Shown here piece after piece: positions 1 to 10,000 of a DNA stretch of 64,000 nucleotides; position 1 is the first letter of the stretch, and every line of letters starts with the position of its first letter. The translations under genes were made by a program, and so were the position numbers. The notes beneath the pieces are model-generated. The model did not search any database and was not told the origin of the DNA. It saw only the letters and a list, made by a program, of their open reading frames with translations. The DNA lies in the NCBI RefSeq assembly GCF_902498065.1, contig NZ_CABVIR010000001.1, positions 992,001 to 1,056,000 of the forward strand. The letters are read 5' to 3'. Source of the DNA: Pseudomonas fluorescens. GTDB taxonomy: Bacteria > Pseudomonadota > Gammaproteobacteria > Pseudomonadales > Pseudomonadaceae.

Positions 1-326
1 ACTGGCGTGCTTTACTCAAGGGCGAAGCGGTTTCGGTGGATCTGGCCGAGGTTCGCGATCAGCTGTTCGATAGCTGCGCCGAAGGTTTGCAGGGTTTGCA
101 GGAACGATTCGGCCTACAGGCAATCCAGACTATTGCCGATGTGGAACCGCTCGAAATCCGCTATCCGGTCGAGCAGTACCCGGCCAAAATCGTCAGCTTC
201 AACCTGGACAAGAACCCGATTGCCGAAGGCACTCTGCTGGGAATCAAGGGCCAGTACCTGATCTTCGACACCGGCGTGATCAATATTCGTAAATACACGG
301 CTTATCAGCTCGCCGTGCATCAGTAA
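1..326 (+). CDS. DUF2797 family protein, C-terminal part (5' truncated by window)
   Basis: The reading frame is open from base 3 and runs to the stop at 324-326, so only about 107 C-terminal residues are present and the start lies before the window. The visible part includes VEPLEIRYPVEQYPAKI, then NLDKNPIAEGTLLGIKGQY and a tail about a local alpha/beta fold (FDTGVINIRKYTAYQL). I recognise this as the end of the DUF2797 proteins found directly before pepN in Pseudomonas. The stop is 10 bp before the pepN start, so the two are probably co-transcribed. The biochemical role of the family is not established. Confidence 0.8.
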   Translation, partial: WRALLKGEAVSVDLAEVRDQLFDSCAEGLQGLQERFGLQAIQTIADVEPLEIRYPVEQYPAKIVSFNLDKNPIAEGTLLGIKGQYLIFDTGVINIRKYTAYQLAVHQ

Positions 327-336
327 GGACTCCAGC

Positions 337-2994
337 ATGCGCACCGAACAACCGAAGATGATCTATTTGAAAGACTATCAGGCGCCTGAGTACCTGATCG
401 ACGAGACGCACCTGACCTTCGAGTTGTTCGAGGACCACAGCCTGGTCCATGCGCAACTGGTGATGCGCCGCAACCCTGAACGTGGTCCGGGCCTGCCGCC
501 GCTGGTGCTGGACGGCCAGCAACTCGAACTGCTGTCGGTGACGTTGGCCGACCGCGAGTTGAGCGATGCCGATTACCAACTGACCGAAAATCACCTGACC
601 CTGCAGCCGACCAGCACCACGTTCACCGTCGACACCAGCGTCAAGATCCACCCGGAAACCAACACCGCGCTGGAAGGCCTGTACAAGTCCGGCACGATGT
701 TCTGTACCCAGTGCGAGGCCGAAGGCTTCCGTAAGATCACCTATTACCTCGATCGTCCGGACGTGATGAGCACGTTCACCACAACGGTGGTTGCCGAGCA
801 GCACAGCTACCCGGTGCTGCTGTCCAACGGCAACCCGATTGCCAGTGGTCCGGGCGAAGACGGCCGCCATTGGGCGACCTGGGAAGATCCGTTCAAGAAA
901 CCTGCCTACCTGTTCGCGCTGGTGGCCGGTGATTTGTGGTGCGTCGAAGACACCTTCACCACCATGACCGAGCGCTCCGTGGCGCTGCGCATTTATGTCG
1001 AACCGGAAAACATCGACAAGTGCCAGCACGCCATGAACAGCCTGAAGAAGTCCATGCGCTGGGACGAAGAGGTCTACGGTCGCGAGTACGACCTGGACAT
1101 CTTCATGATTGTCGCGGTCAACGACTTCAACATGGGCGCCATGGAGAACAAGGGCCTCAACATCTTCAACTCCAGCGCCGTGCTGGCCCGCGCCGAAACC
1201 GCGACCGACGCCGCGCATCAGCGCGTGGAAGCGATCGTTGCCCACGAATACTTCCACAACTGGTCGGGTAACCGCGTGACCTGCCGCGACTGGTTCCAGT
1301 TGTCGCTGAAGGAAGGCTTCACCGTGTTCCGCGATTCCGGTTTCTCCGCCGACATGAACTCGGCCACCGTGAAACGGATTCAGGACGTGGCTTACCTGCG
1401 GACCCACCAGTTCGCCGAAGACGCAGGTCCCATGGCCCACGCCGTGCGCCCGGACAGCTTCATCGAGATTTCCAACTTCTACACCCTGACCGTGTACGAA
1501 AAGGGCTCGGAAGTGGTCGGCATGATCCACACCTTGCTCGGTGCCGAAGGGTTCCGTAAAGGCAGTGACCTGTACTTCGACCGCCATGACGGCCAGGCCG
1601 TGACCTGCGACGACTTCATCAAGGCCATGGAAGATGCCAACGGTGTCGACCTCACCCAGTTCAAACGCTGGTACAGCCAGGCGGGCACGCCGCGCTTGGC
1701 AGTGAGCGAGTCCTACGACGCCGCCGCAAAAACCTACAGCCTGACCTTCCGCCAGAGCTGCCCGGCCACCCCGGACAAGGTTGAAAAACTGCCGTTCGTG
1801 ATTCCTGTCGAGTTGGGCCTGCTGGACTCCAAAGGCGCGGCCATTGCGTTGCGTCTTTCCGGTGAAGCCAGCGCTCAGGGTACTTCGCGGGTCATTTCGG
1901 TGACTGAAGCGGAGCAGACCTTCACGTTTGTCGACATCGCTGAACAGCCGTTGCCTTCGCTGCTGCGCGGTTTCTCGGCGCCGGTGAAACTGAGCTTCCC
2001 GTACAACCGCGATCAACTCATGTTCCTGATGCAGCACGACAGCGACGGCTTCAATCGCTGGGATGCCGGTCAGCAACTGTCGGTTCAAGTGCTGCAGGAA
2101 CTGATCGCTCAGCAACAGAAGGGCGAGACGCTGGTACTGGATCAGCGTCTGGTTTCCGCGTTGCGCACTGTACTGTCGGACGAAACGCTGGATCAGGCGA
2201 TGGTTGCTGAAATGCTGTCGTTGCCGGGTGAAGCGTATCTGACCGAGATCAGCGAAGTGGCGGACGTCGATGCCATCCACATCGCCCGCGAGTTTGCCCG
2301 CAAGCAATTGGCGGACGGCTTGTTCGAAGCGTTGTGGCTGCGTTACCAGGCCAACCGCGATCTGTCGAAACAAACCCCGTACGTGGCCGAGGCCGAGCAC
2401 TTTGCCCGTCGCGCATTGCAGAACATTGCGCTGTCTTACCTGATGTTGAGCGGTAAGCCTGAAGTCCTGGCGGCGACGCTTGAGCAATTCGAGACCAGCG
2501 ACAACATGACCGAGCGCCTCACAGCGTTGGCCGTGCTGGTCAACTCGTCGTTCGAAGAAGACAAAGCGCGGGCGCTGGCGAGTTTTGCCGAGCACTTCAA
2601 GGACAACCCGCTGGTCATGGACCAGTGGTTCAGTGTTCAGGCGGGCAGCACGTTGCCGGGTGGGCTGGAGCGTGTGCGTCAGTTGATGCAGCATCCTGCG
2701 TTCAACATCAAGAACCCGAACAAGGTGCGGGCGCTGGTCGGTGCGTTTGCCGGGCAGAACCTGATCAACTTCCATGCGGCAGATGGGTCGGGTTATCGCT
2801 TCCTCGCGGATCTGGTGATCGAACTGAACGGCTTCAACCCGCAGATCGCTTCGCGCCAACTGGCGCCGCTGACCCGCTGGCGCAAATATGACGACGCCCG
2901 TCAGGCATTGATGAAAGGCGAGCTGGAGCGGATTCGCGCTTCGGGTCAACTGTCCAGCGATGTGTTTGAAGTGGTCAGCAAAAGCCTGGCGTGA
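337..2994 (+). CDS. pepN: Aminopeptidase N (M1 zinc metallopeptidase)
   Basis: This 885-residue cytoplasmic M1 aminopeptidase removes N-terminal residues from peptides in protein turnover. The substrate-anchoring GAMEN motif is at residues 267-271. The zinc site is complete: HEYFH at 303-307 supplies two histidines and the catalytic glutamate, and Glu326 in LKEGF is the third ligand. Length matches gamma-proteobacterial PepN (about 870-885), and the C-terminal half carries the helical repeat domain ending in RALVGAFAGQN and PLTRWRKYD. The ATG at 337 follows an AAGGA-type ribosome site 10 bp after the DUF2797 stop. A long open frame on the opposite strand is a codon-bias shadow. Confidence 0.97.
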   Translation: MRTEQPKMIYLKDYQAPEYLIDETHLTFELFEDHSLVHAQLVMRRNPERGPGLPPLVLDGQQLELLSVTLADRELSDADYQLTENHLTLQPTSTTFTVDTSVKIHPETNTALEGLYKSGTMFCTQCEAEGFRKITYYLDRPDVMSTFTTTVVAEQHSYPVLLSNGNPIASGPGEDGRHWATWEDPFKKPAYLFALVAGDLWCVEDTFTTMTERSVALRIYVEPENIDKCQHAMNSLKKSMRWDEEVYGREYDLDIFMIVAVNDFNMGAMENKGLNIFNSSAVLARAETATDAAHQRVEAIVAHEYFHNWSGNRVTCRDWFQLSLKEGFTVFRDSGFSADMNSATVKRIQDVAYLRTHQFAEDAGPMAHAVRPDSFIEISNFYTLTVYEKGSEVVGMIHTLLGAEGFRKGSDLYFDRHDGQAVTCDDFIKAMEDANGVDLTQFKRWYSQAGTPRLAVSESYDAAAKTYSLTFRQSCPATPDKVEKLPFVIPVELGLLDSKGAAIALRLSGEASAQGTSRVISVTEAEQTFTFVDIAEQPLPSLLRGFSAPVKLSFPYNRDQLMFLMQHDSDGFNRWDAGQQLSVQVLQELIAQQQKGETLVLDQRLVSALRTVLSDETLDQAMVAEMLSLPGEAYLTEISEVADVDAIHIAREFARKQLADGLFEALWLRYQANRDLSKQTPYVAEAEHFARRALQNIALSYLMLSGKPEVLAATLEQFETSDNMTERLTALAVLVNSSFEEDKARALASFAEHFKDNPLVMDQWFSVQAGSTLPGGLERVRQLMQHPAFNIKNPNKVRALVGAFAGQNLINFHAADGSGYRFLADLVIELNGFNPQIASRQLAPLTRWRKYDDARQALMKGELERIRASGQLSSDVFEVVSKSLA

Positions 2995-3111
2995 GTTTGG
3001 GTTTGCTCCCGCAGGTGTTCACTCGACTCCTGTGGGGGCGGCGGTGCGGCGATCCGACTTGCCCGCGAAGGCGGCCTGACAGCCGGCCTGTTCTCGCGGA
3101 TGTACCCGAAA

Positions 3112-3220
3112 CCCCTGTGGGAGCTAGCCTGCTAGCGATGGACGTTAACGATTACGCGTGCGGTCTGAATGAACGCTGTGTCCGGACGTCCATCGCTGGC
3201 AAGCCAGCTCCCACAGGGGA
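3112..3220. repeat. REP doublet (BIME)
   Basis: Two inverted copies of a Pseudomonas REP: CCCTGTGGGAGCTAGCCTGC on the left and the complementary form GCAAGCCAGCTCCCACAGGG on the right, separated by about 60 bp. It lies downstream of pepN. Confidence 0.85.
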
Positions 3221-3379
3221 ACGCGAACGCTTCAAACGACAGGCCGGCCGGTAGGCAGCCCCGCAGCAACGGTTATGGACACCAACCACCAACCGACAAG
3301 ACCAATCACCCTACCTGATACCCCACCATTCAGCCTGCCCCCATCCCCCCCAGGTTAACAAAACATAACGTGGCGTCGA

Positions 3380-3409
3380 TTGTCAGACCTTTCCAAACAC
3401 CGATAGGAT
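3380..3409 (+). promoter_or_regulatory. Putative sigma-70 promoter for the Ycf48-like/RND pair
   Basis: TTGTCA at 3380-3385, an 18-bp spacer and TAGGAT at 3404-3409. It lies about 130 bp before the start at 3540. It was found by eye only, and spacing and sequence are only fair matches. Confidence 0.3.
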
Positions 3410-3539
3410 AAGCCAGCTTCCGAAGGGGCTCTGGATTGCGGGTTTCAGGACTATGCTCCTAATGACTCAATCCCAGCGAGCACCCCTAACGGCGCCCTGA
3501 AAGGTTGAACGACCTAACAATAATAATGGGGGAAGGTCT

Positions 3540-4613
3540 ATGAGTGAGCCTGTCATGGGTGTGGGTATCTGCCGCCCGCCGGCACTGCGCAAATTCGCAT
3601 TGCTGGCTACAGCGCTCTCGCTGTTGGGCTGTGCCGTGTTGTCGGCACCTGCGCTGGCCGCTGCGGCGCCAGCCACCGACGTTGTCTATTCCGTTGAATC
3701 CGCCAAGGCCAGCAAAAGCCTGATGCTCGACGTCGTGCACGCCGGCAAGCGCCTGGTGGCGGTCGGCGATCGCGGGCACATTCTTTATTCCGATGACCAA
3801 GGGGCAACCTGGACCCAGGCCAAGGTGCCGACCCGTGCACTGCTGACCTCGGTGTTTTTTGTCGATGACCAACACGGCTGGGCCGTCGGCCATGATGCAC
3901 AGATCCTCGCCAGCGAGGACGGCGGCGTCACCTGGACCAAGCAATACGAAGACCTTAAACGCGAATCGCCGCTGCTCGACGTCTGGTTCCAGGACGCCAA
4001 CAGCGGCTTTGCCGTAGGCGCTTACGGCGCGTTGCTGGCCACCACCGACGGCGGCAAGAACTGGGAAGACGTCAGCGATCGCCTGGACAACGAAGACCAG
4101 TACCACCTCAACGGCATCGCCGCGGTCAAGGATGCCGGGCTGTTCATCGTCGGTGAGCAGGGCAGCATGTTCCGCTCCGCTGATTGGGGACAGACCTGGG
4201 AAAAGCTTGAAGGCCCATACGAAGGCTCGTTGTTCGGTGTGATCGGCACCGCCGAGGCCAACACGCTGCTGGCCTACGGTCTGCGCGGCAACCTGTTTCG
4301 CTCCACCGATTTCGGCAGCACCTGGGAGCCGGTCGAGCTGAAAGCCACCCGAGGTGCGCTGGAGTTCGGTCTGTCTGGCGCCACCTTGCTTGACGATGGT
4401 TCGATCGTGATCGTCGGCAACGGCGGCTCGGTGATTCGCAGCAACGACAACGGCGAAACCTTCAGCGTGTTCAACCGTCCCGATCGCATTTCCGTTTCGG
4501 CGGTCACCGCGGCAGGCAACGGCAATCTGATTCTGGCAGGACAGGGCGGCGTTCGCGTCACCTCGCCAACTGGTGCCGGCGCAGAGAATGGAAAAAACGG
4601 GTCGTCCAAATGA
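3540..4613 (+). CDS. Ycf48-like beta-propeller protein, exported
   Basis: 357 residues. The N-terminus has a hydrophobic export segment (residues about 18-42). It contains LLGC with Cys31, which could be a lipobox, and also an Ala-rich end that could be a signal peptidase I site. The rest is a repeated propeller pattern: blades of the type GDRGHILYSDDQGATW, GHDAQILASEDGGVTW, GAYGALLATTDGGKNW and GEQGSMFRSADWGQTW. This is the signature of BNR/Ycf48 (photosystem II assembly factor HCF136-like) propellers. Non-photosynthetic bacteria often have these beside MMPL/RND exporters, as here, where the exporter starts 28 bp downstream. A periplasmic accessory role for that exporter is inferred. The start at 3540 follows a GGGGAAGG ribosome site. 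Confidence 0.85.
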   Translation: MSEPVMGVGICRPPALRKFALLATALSLLGCAVLSAPALAAAAPATDVVYSVESAKASKSLMLDVVHAGKRLVAVGDRGHILYSDDQGATWTQAKVPTRALLTSVFFVDDQHGWAVGHDAQILASEDGGVTWTKQYEDLKRESPLLDVWFQDANSGFAVGAYGALLATTDGGKNWEDVSDRLDNEDQYHLNGIAAVKDAGLFIVGEQGSMFRSADWGQTWEKLEGPYEGSLFGVIGTAEANTLLAYGLRGNLFRSTDFGSTWEPVELKATRGALEFGLSGATLLDDGSIVIVGNGGSVIRSNDNGETFSVFNRPDRISVSAVTAAGNGNLILAGQGGVRVTSPTGAGAENGKNGSSK

Positions 4614-4641
4614 GCCGGGCAAATAATAAGAAGGCGGGTCT

Positions 4642-7026
4642 ATGACATCCTTGAGCAGCCATCACCAAGACAAGGCGACGTTTCTGGAGCGCCTGATTTT
4701 CAACAACCGCCCGGCAGTGATTGTGATCTGCCTGTTGGTCAGTATTTTCCTGTTCTGGCAGGCGACGCTGATCCGGCCGTCCACCAGTTTCGAAAAGATG
4801 ATCCCGCTCGAGCATCCATTCATTCAAAAGATGATGGAGCACCGTAACGATCTGGCGAACCTGGGCAACACCGTTCGCATTTCGGTTGAAGCCACCGACG
4901 GCGACATCTTTTCCAAGGAGTACATGGAGACCCTGCGTCAGATCAACGACGAAGTGTTCTACATCTCCGGCGTCGACCGTTCCGGTCTCAAGTCGCTGTG
5001 GAGTCCGAGCGTACGCTGGACCGAGGTGACGGAGGAGGGCTTCGCCGGGGGTGAAGTGATCCCGCAGAGCTACAACGGCTCCCAGCAAAGTCTCGATTTG
5101 TTGCGCAACAACGTGCTCAAGTCCGGGCAGGTCGGGCGTCTGGTGGCGAACGATTTCAAGTCGAGCATCGTCGATATCCCGCTGCTGGAGTCCTACCCGG
5201 ACCCGCAGGACCAGGGCAAGCTGCTGGCCCTGGACTACCGCAAGTTCTCCCACGAGCTGGAAGAAAAGATCCGCGACAAGTTCGAGAAACAGAACCCCAA
5301 CGTGCAGATCCACATCGTCGGTTTCGCCAAGAAAGTCGGCGATCTGATTGATGGTCTGGTGATGGTGGTGATGTTCTTCGGTGTCGCCTTCGTCATCACC
5401 CTGATTCTGTTGTACTGGTTCACCAACTGCATGCGCAGCACCGTGGCGGTGTTGACCACGACGCTGGTGGCGGTGGTCTGGCAGCTCGGCCTGATGCACT
5501 TCTTCGGCTTCGGGCTGGATCCGTACTCGATGCTGGTGCCGTTCCTGATCTTCGCCATCGGTATTTCCCACGGCGTACAGAAGATCAACGGCATCGCGTT
5601 GCAGTCCAGTGAAGCCGACAACGCGTTGACTGCGGCGCGGCGCACCTTTCGCCAATTGTTCCTGCCGGGGATGATCGCGATCCTTGCGGATGCGGTGGGC
5701 TTCATTACGCTGCTGATCATCGACATCGGCGTGATTCGAGAGCTGGCCATCGGCGCATCCATTGGCGTGGCGGTGATTGTATTTACCAACCTGATCCTGC
5801 TGCCGGTGGCGATTTCCTACGCCGGCATCAGCAAGCGCGCTGTCGAGCGCAGCAAGAAAGACGCGCACCGCGAACACCCGTTCTGGCGCCTGCTGTCGAA
5901 CTTCGCCAGCCCGAAAGTCGCCCCGGTGTCGATTGTCCTGGCCCTGTTGGCCTTCGGTGGCGGCCTCTGGTACAGCCAGAACCTGAAAATCGGCGACCTC
6001 GACCAGGGTGCTCCAGAGTTGCGTCCGGATTCGCGCTACAACAAGGACAACAACTTCATCATCAGCAACTACTCCACCAGTTCCGATGTGTTGGTGGTGA
6101 TGGTCAAGACCAAGTCCGAAGGTTGCTCGCGCTACGAAGCGATGGCGCCGATCGACGAGCTGATGTGGAAGATGCAGAACACCGAGGGCGTGCAGTCGGC
6201 GATCTCGCTGGTGACCGTGTCCAAGCAGATGATCAAGGGCATGAACGAGGGCAACCTGAAATGGGAAACCCTGTCGCGCAACCCGGACGTGCTGAACAAC
6301 TCCATCGCCCGGGCTGATGGCCTGTACAACAACAGTTGCTCCCTGGCGCCGGTGCTGGTGTTCCTCAACGATCACAAGGCTGCAACGCTGGATCGTGCGG
6401 TCCATGCCGTTCAGGACTTCGCCAAGGAGAACAACAAGGAAGGCCTGGAATTCATCCTCGCCGCCGGTAACGCCGGCATCGAGGCGGCCACCAACGAGGT
6501 GATCAAGGAATCCGAACTGACCATCCTGATCCTCGTCTATATCTGCGTCGCGACCATGTGCATGATCACCTTCCGCTCCTGGGCGGCGACCTTGTGCATC
6601 GTTTTGCCACTGGTGCTGACCTCGGTACTCGGCAACGCCCTGATGGCCTTCATGGGCATCGGCGTGAAAGTCGCGACCTTGCCGGTGGTGGCATTGGGTG
6701 TGGGGATTGGCGTGGACTACGGCATTTACATCTACAGCCGTCTGGAAAGCTTCCTGCGTGCCGGTCTGCCGTTGCAAGAGGCGTACTACCAAACGCTGAA
6801 GTCCACCGGTAAAGCCGTATTGTTCACCGGTCTGTGCCTGGCCATCGGCGTGTGCACCTGGATCTTCTCGGCCATCAAGTTCCAGGCCGACATGGGCCTG
6901 ATGCTGACCTTCATGCTGCTCTGGAACATGTTCGGCGCGCTGTGGCTGCTGCCAGCGCTGGCGCGGTTCCTGATCAAGCCGGAGAAACTGGCAGGACAGA
7001 AGGGCAATTCGTTGTTTGCTCACTAA
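4642..7026 (+). CDS. RND superfamily exporter, MMPL/HAE3 type
   Basis: 794-residue inner-membrane protein with the duplicated architecture of MMPL-type RND exporters. There is a membrane helix at about residues 26-45, a periplasmic loop, then a helix bundle (DGLVMVVMFFGVAF through VIVFTNLILLPVA), a second loop and a second bundle (SELTILILVYICVA through LWLLPALARFL). Each bundle carries the family GxxxDYGIYI/GISHGVQKI-type motif, GVGIGVDYGIYIYSRL in the second half. Such proteins move lipids, hopanoids or other hydrophobic molecules using the proton gradient. The substrate cannot be read from the sequence. It shares a transcript with the preceding Ycf48-like gene and ends at a strong terminator. 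Confidence 0.85.
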   Translation: MTSLSSHHQDKATFLERLIFNNRPAVIVICLLVSIFLFWQATLIRPSTSFEKMIPLEHPFIQKMMEHRNDLANLGNTVRISVEATDGDIFSKEYMETLRQINDEVFYISGVDRSGLKSLWSPSVRWTEVTEEGFAGGEVIPQSYNGSQQSLDLLRNNVLKSGQVGRLVANDFKSSIVDIPLLESYPDPQDQGKLLALDYRKFSHELEEKIRDKFEKQNPNVQIHIVGFAKKVGDLIDGLVMVVMFFGVAFVITLILLYWFTNCMRSTVAVLTTTLVAVVWQLGLMHFFGFGLDPYSMLVPFLIFAIGISHGVQKINGIALQSSEADNALTAARRTFRQLFLPGMIAILADAVGFITLLIIDIGVIRELAIGASIGVAVIVFTNLILLPVAISYAGISKRAVERSKKDAHREHPFWRLLSNFASPKVAPVSIVLALLAFGGGLWYSQNLKIGDLDQGAPELRPDSRYNKDNNFIISNYSTSSDVLVVMVKTKSEGCSRYEAMAPIDELMWKMQNTEGVQSAISLVTVSKQMIKGMNEGNLKWETLSRNPDVLNNSIARADGLYNNSCSLAPVLVFLNDHKAATLDRAVHAVQDFAKENNKEGLEFILAAGNAGIEAATNEVIKESELTILILVYICVATMCMITFRSWAATLCIVLPLVLTSVLGNALMAFMGIGVKVATLPVVALGVGIGVDYGIYIYSRLESFLRAGLPLQEAYYQTLKSTGKAVLFTGLCLAIGVCTWIFSAIKFQADMGLMLTFMLLWNMFGALWLLPALARFLIKPEKLAGQKGNSLFAH

Positions 7027-7042
7027 CCTCAAGCAAAACAAG

Positions 7043-7070
7043 AAGCCGCAACACGGGTTGCGGCTTTTTT
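7043..7070. terminator. Bidirectional rho-independent terminator
   Basis: Perfect 10-bp stem AAGCCGCAAC/GTTGCGGCTT with a 4-nt loop and flanking T and A runs. It sits between the convergent RND exporter and the toxin-like gene. Confidence 0.85.
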
Positions 7071-7087
7071 ATGGGCGATTGAACAGC

Positions 7088-10000
7088 TCAGCGCGGTAGC
7101 AGCGGCAAGAAATCGCTGCTGGCCAGTTCCTTGCTGATGATTCCATGATGAATGGCGATTTGTTGCTTCGGATCTTTTGCCTTGGCCATGGCCGATTCGT
7201 AGGTTTCGAAACGTTGCTCCCTGGTTTTCAGATGCGCCTGGCTGTAGTCAGCCTTGGCGTCCTCTGCGTTGGCGTAGTGAAAATGTGCGTACCACCAGGG
7301 TTGATTTTCTTTATTCAACAAGACGTACTCCTGCATGAAATCCTTGCGTCCGGTTTTGAGCTGAACCCGCTGGCCGATGATTCGCGCAAAAATCGCATTG
7401 TTGCGCAGCAGGAACTCCACACCCTCGCTAGTGGGCGGCCGGGCGAGGGTCATGCGAGTACGAAGGTCACTCGCCTGGGTGTAAAGGTTGCGCGCCTTGT
7501 CCCGCAGGCCGTGGATCAGCGAAACGTCGGGAGCCCGGTTGGCCGGCGGGCTTTCGTGATGTTCCAGGCTATCGGCGTACCCGATCAGTTTTTGTGCCTC
7601 GCGCTGCAGTTGCTCTTCGATTTCCTTGGGAGAACTGGCGCGTTGCGCGTAACCCTCGATCTTTTGCACGTGTTTATCGGTATCGGCCAAGGCTTTGCGA
7701 GCATCGCCCTTGACCTGCTGATAGGGGCGTGGAGCCTTGGGTGTTACGGGCCTGACATCGACAACTTCTACCCAGACGTTGGGCTCGTGTTCATGAAACG
7801 AGGCCAGTGGCTTTTCCTCGAAAGGGTCGTTGATGTCGACAATGTCTCCTCCCTGGTTGGCCACTCGTTGGCGAAGATCGCCGATAAACGCGCCCTTGGC
7901 GGTGTTGATAACCCGCTTGCGGCTGGGCCGTGAATCAGGACGTTTCACCGGCGGCCTGGAGCCGGATGCTGACGCGGGCGGTTCCTCCGGTTGTGGCTGC
8001 AGTTGAAGCGCTTGCGCCAGACGTCGCTCGGCATCCACACGCAGCTGATCAATGAGTTCGCGCAGTCGATTGAAAGGGTGTGCTTGCAGCTCATCGGTAC
8101 TGAAAATGCCTATCGCTTCCAGACCATCCTGTGCCTTGTTGTACTGATCGACGAGGTTATCCAGAACGGCGATTCGATCGCTATTGATGTAGGTGTGGTC
8201 CGTTTGCAGTTCGGCATGGGACCGAGACAGCAACAGCAGGGGGCTGAGGGTGCGTTCGAGCGCACCCATGGTATTGCTTCCGAGGGCCTTGAGGCTGAGC
8301 AGGCGCAAGACGCTTAATTGATAGCTCTTGATTCGCAGTGCCGTCATTTCATTCTCGGGCCTGTTGCCGGTCAGTCGCTTCCAGTACTCCATGCCCAGGC
8401 GAGGGATCTGCTTGAGTTCCAGCAGCCGACCGTCTACCTGTTCAAAAAGCTTGATCATGGTTTCGTTGATTTCGGCGGTTTTGCGCATGAACTCAAAGTA
8501 GCGATCCAGTACCACGTCGCCCTCGCGAATTATCGCTTCATGCAGATGCCTGATCCCGTCTTTCAAGTCCGTGTATTCGCTATCGATAGCTTCGCGCTCC
8601 CAGTCAAGGATGACGACCCGTTTGCGAGCGTTGTTGATGAGGTTTTCTGACAGGTTGCACAATTGCAGGGGATCGGGATCGGATTTGGTCAATTCGCTCA
8701 ATTCCCTGATCTCGGCCAATAGCGTGGCGTAGGTTTCGGTCTGTTTGTCCAGCTCATCAACGAAGCGTTGCCTATACGTGGCGCGATCGAGCTCGGTGCT
8801 GGCAGGATCGTTTTTTTTCAGCTGCATCAGGTTCTCAGCGATGTCGACACGCTTCTGCACCCGCGTTTGTTGATCCACGAACTCCTGACGATTGAGTTGC
8901 AGCAGGCTGATGCGTTGTTGCGTCATTTCTCGCTGGGCATTGATTCGCGCATTGCGCCCGCCGCCGAGCAGCTTCAACCCCTGATCCAGGGTCCAGTGGC
9001 CATTGCCATCGGTCTTGAGCTTGATGCCGGGATGATCCGGGTGTTCCGGGTGAATCAAATACACTTCGCCGAAGCCGGGCACGATACTGACGCGAAACAG
9101 CAGCCCGGCGACGGTGGCGTGCCAGGTGTTGCCAATCCGGTACAAGCCTTTGAAGGTGCCGGTTGTAATGGGCGCTGGCAGAGGTGTCGGCCATGGCACC
9201 TGGAGTTCCCGCAACGTGTTGAACAACCGGGCCGATGCCGAATCGCGAGCGCTCGACAGGTTGAAGTCGAGCAGGGTATTGCCACTGCCCGGCGGTTCGG
9301 AAGGCAGGCCCGGGGAGTCCTCGGTGATGGTCGGTTCGGTGGGCCATGAGAATGTCTGTGAAGGACGGCGCGGGGAGGCGAGGGGGCCCTGAATTTCCGC
9401 CACCGTGCTGTCGGAAAGTGCCGGGGCACCTTGCTCTCGGGCCACATGTAGAACCACCAGGCCAATGTTCAACAGCACGTCGACCCATGCCTGGTTCCGC
9501 GCCTTTGGGTCATCACTGTCCAGTGCGGGAAGATCGTTGATCAGGCTGTGGGCGATTTGCTGCATCCAGCCCACGACCATGGCGGGGCCGCGTAACAGCG
9601 GCAGAATCACGTTGTTGAATACCAGCCAGCCACCCTCGAGGATGATCGCCCAACGGCTCTCGGCATTCGACACCGATTGCCGGTCTGCCAGATCAATCAG
9701 TGCACGTGCATTGCTGACGAACAGACTGGCCAGCAATCGACCTTCTTCCAGCGCGGTGAGCCAGTCACCGACCGCTTCGTCGCCTGCGAGAATCGCGGGT
9801 TTCGGCTTATCCGGTGGTGAGAATTCGTCGCCGGCATGAAAGTGAACAATGTGGGGTTCGGTGAACCCGTTGTTGTCGTAGATCGGCCGTGCGCGATCCG
9901 GCAGCCAGGTCAGCACACTGGTTTGCAAAGGGCCGGTTTGCGCAATGGCGCTCAGCAAGTCCTGACGGCTGGGGTATTGGTGCAGGGGATCCGGGTACAG

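Larger units (their letters stand above)
2995..3539. other. Intergenic region of 545 bp with REP elements and a putative promoter
   Basis: No supported gene. The open frame at 2991-3254 is a translation of REP sequence and should not be annotated. The left half holds a degenerate REP-like stretch near 3028-3082 and a clear inverted REP pair at 3112-3220. The right half leads to the Ycf48-like gene and has a possible sigma-70 promoter near 3380-3409. Confidence 0.7.

Noticed and set aside
280..2949. 889-codon open frame on the minus strand opposite pepN
   Set aside because: Antisense shadow created by GC-rich codon bias. pepN has complete GAMEN and HEXXH motifs on the plus strand.
2991..3254. 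87-codon open frame after pepN
   Set aside because: Reads through REP sequence (contains the typical SIAGKPAPTG translation of a REP), with no ribosome site.
4558..7041. 827-codon open frame opposite the RND exporter
   Set aside because: Rich in His, Gln and Arg, as expected of an antisense translation of membrane helices.
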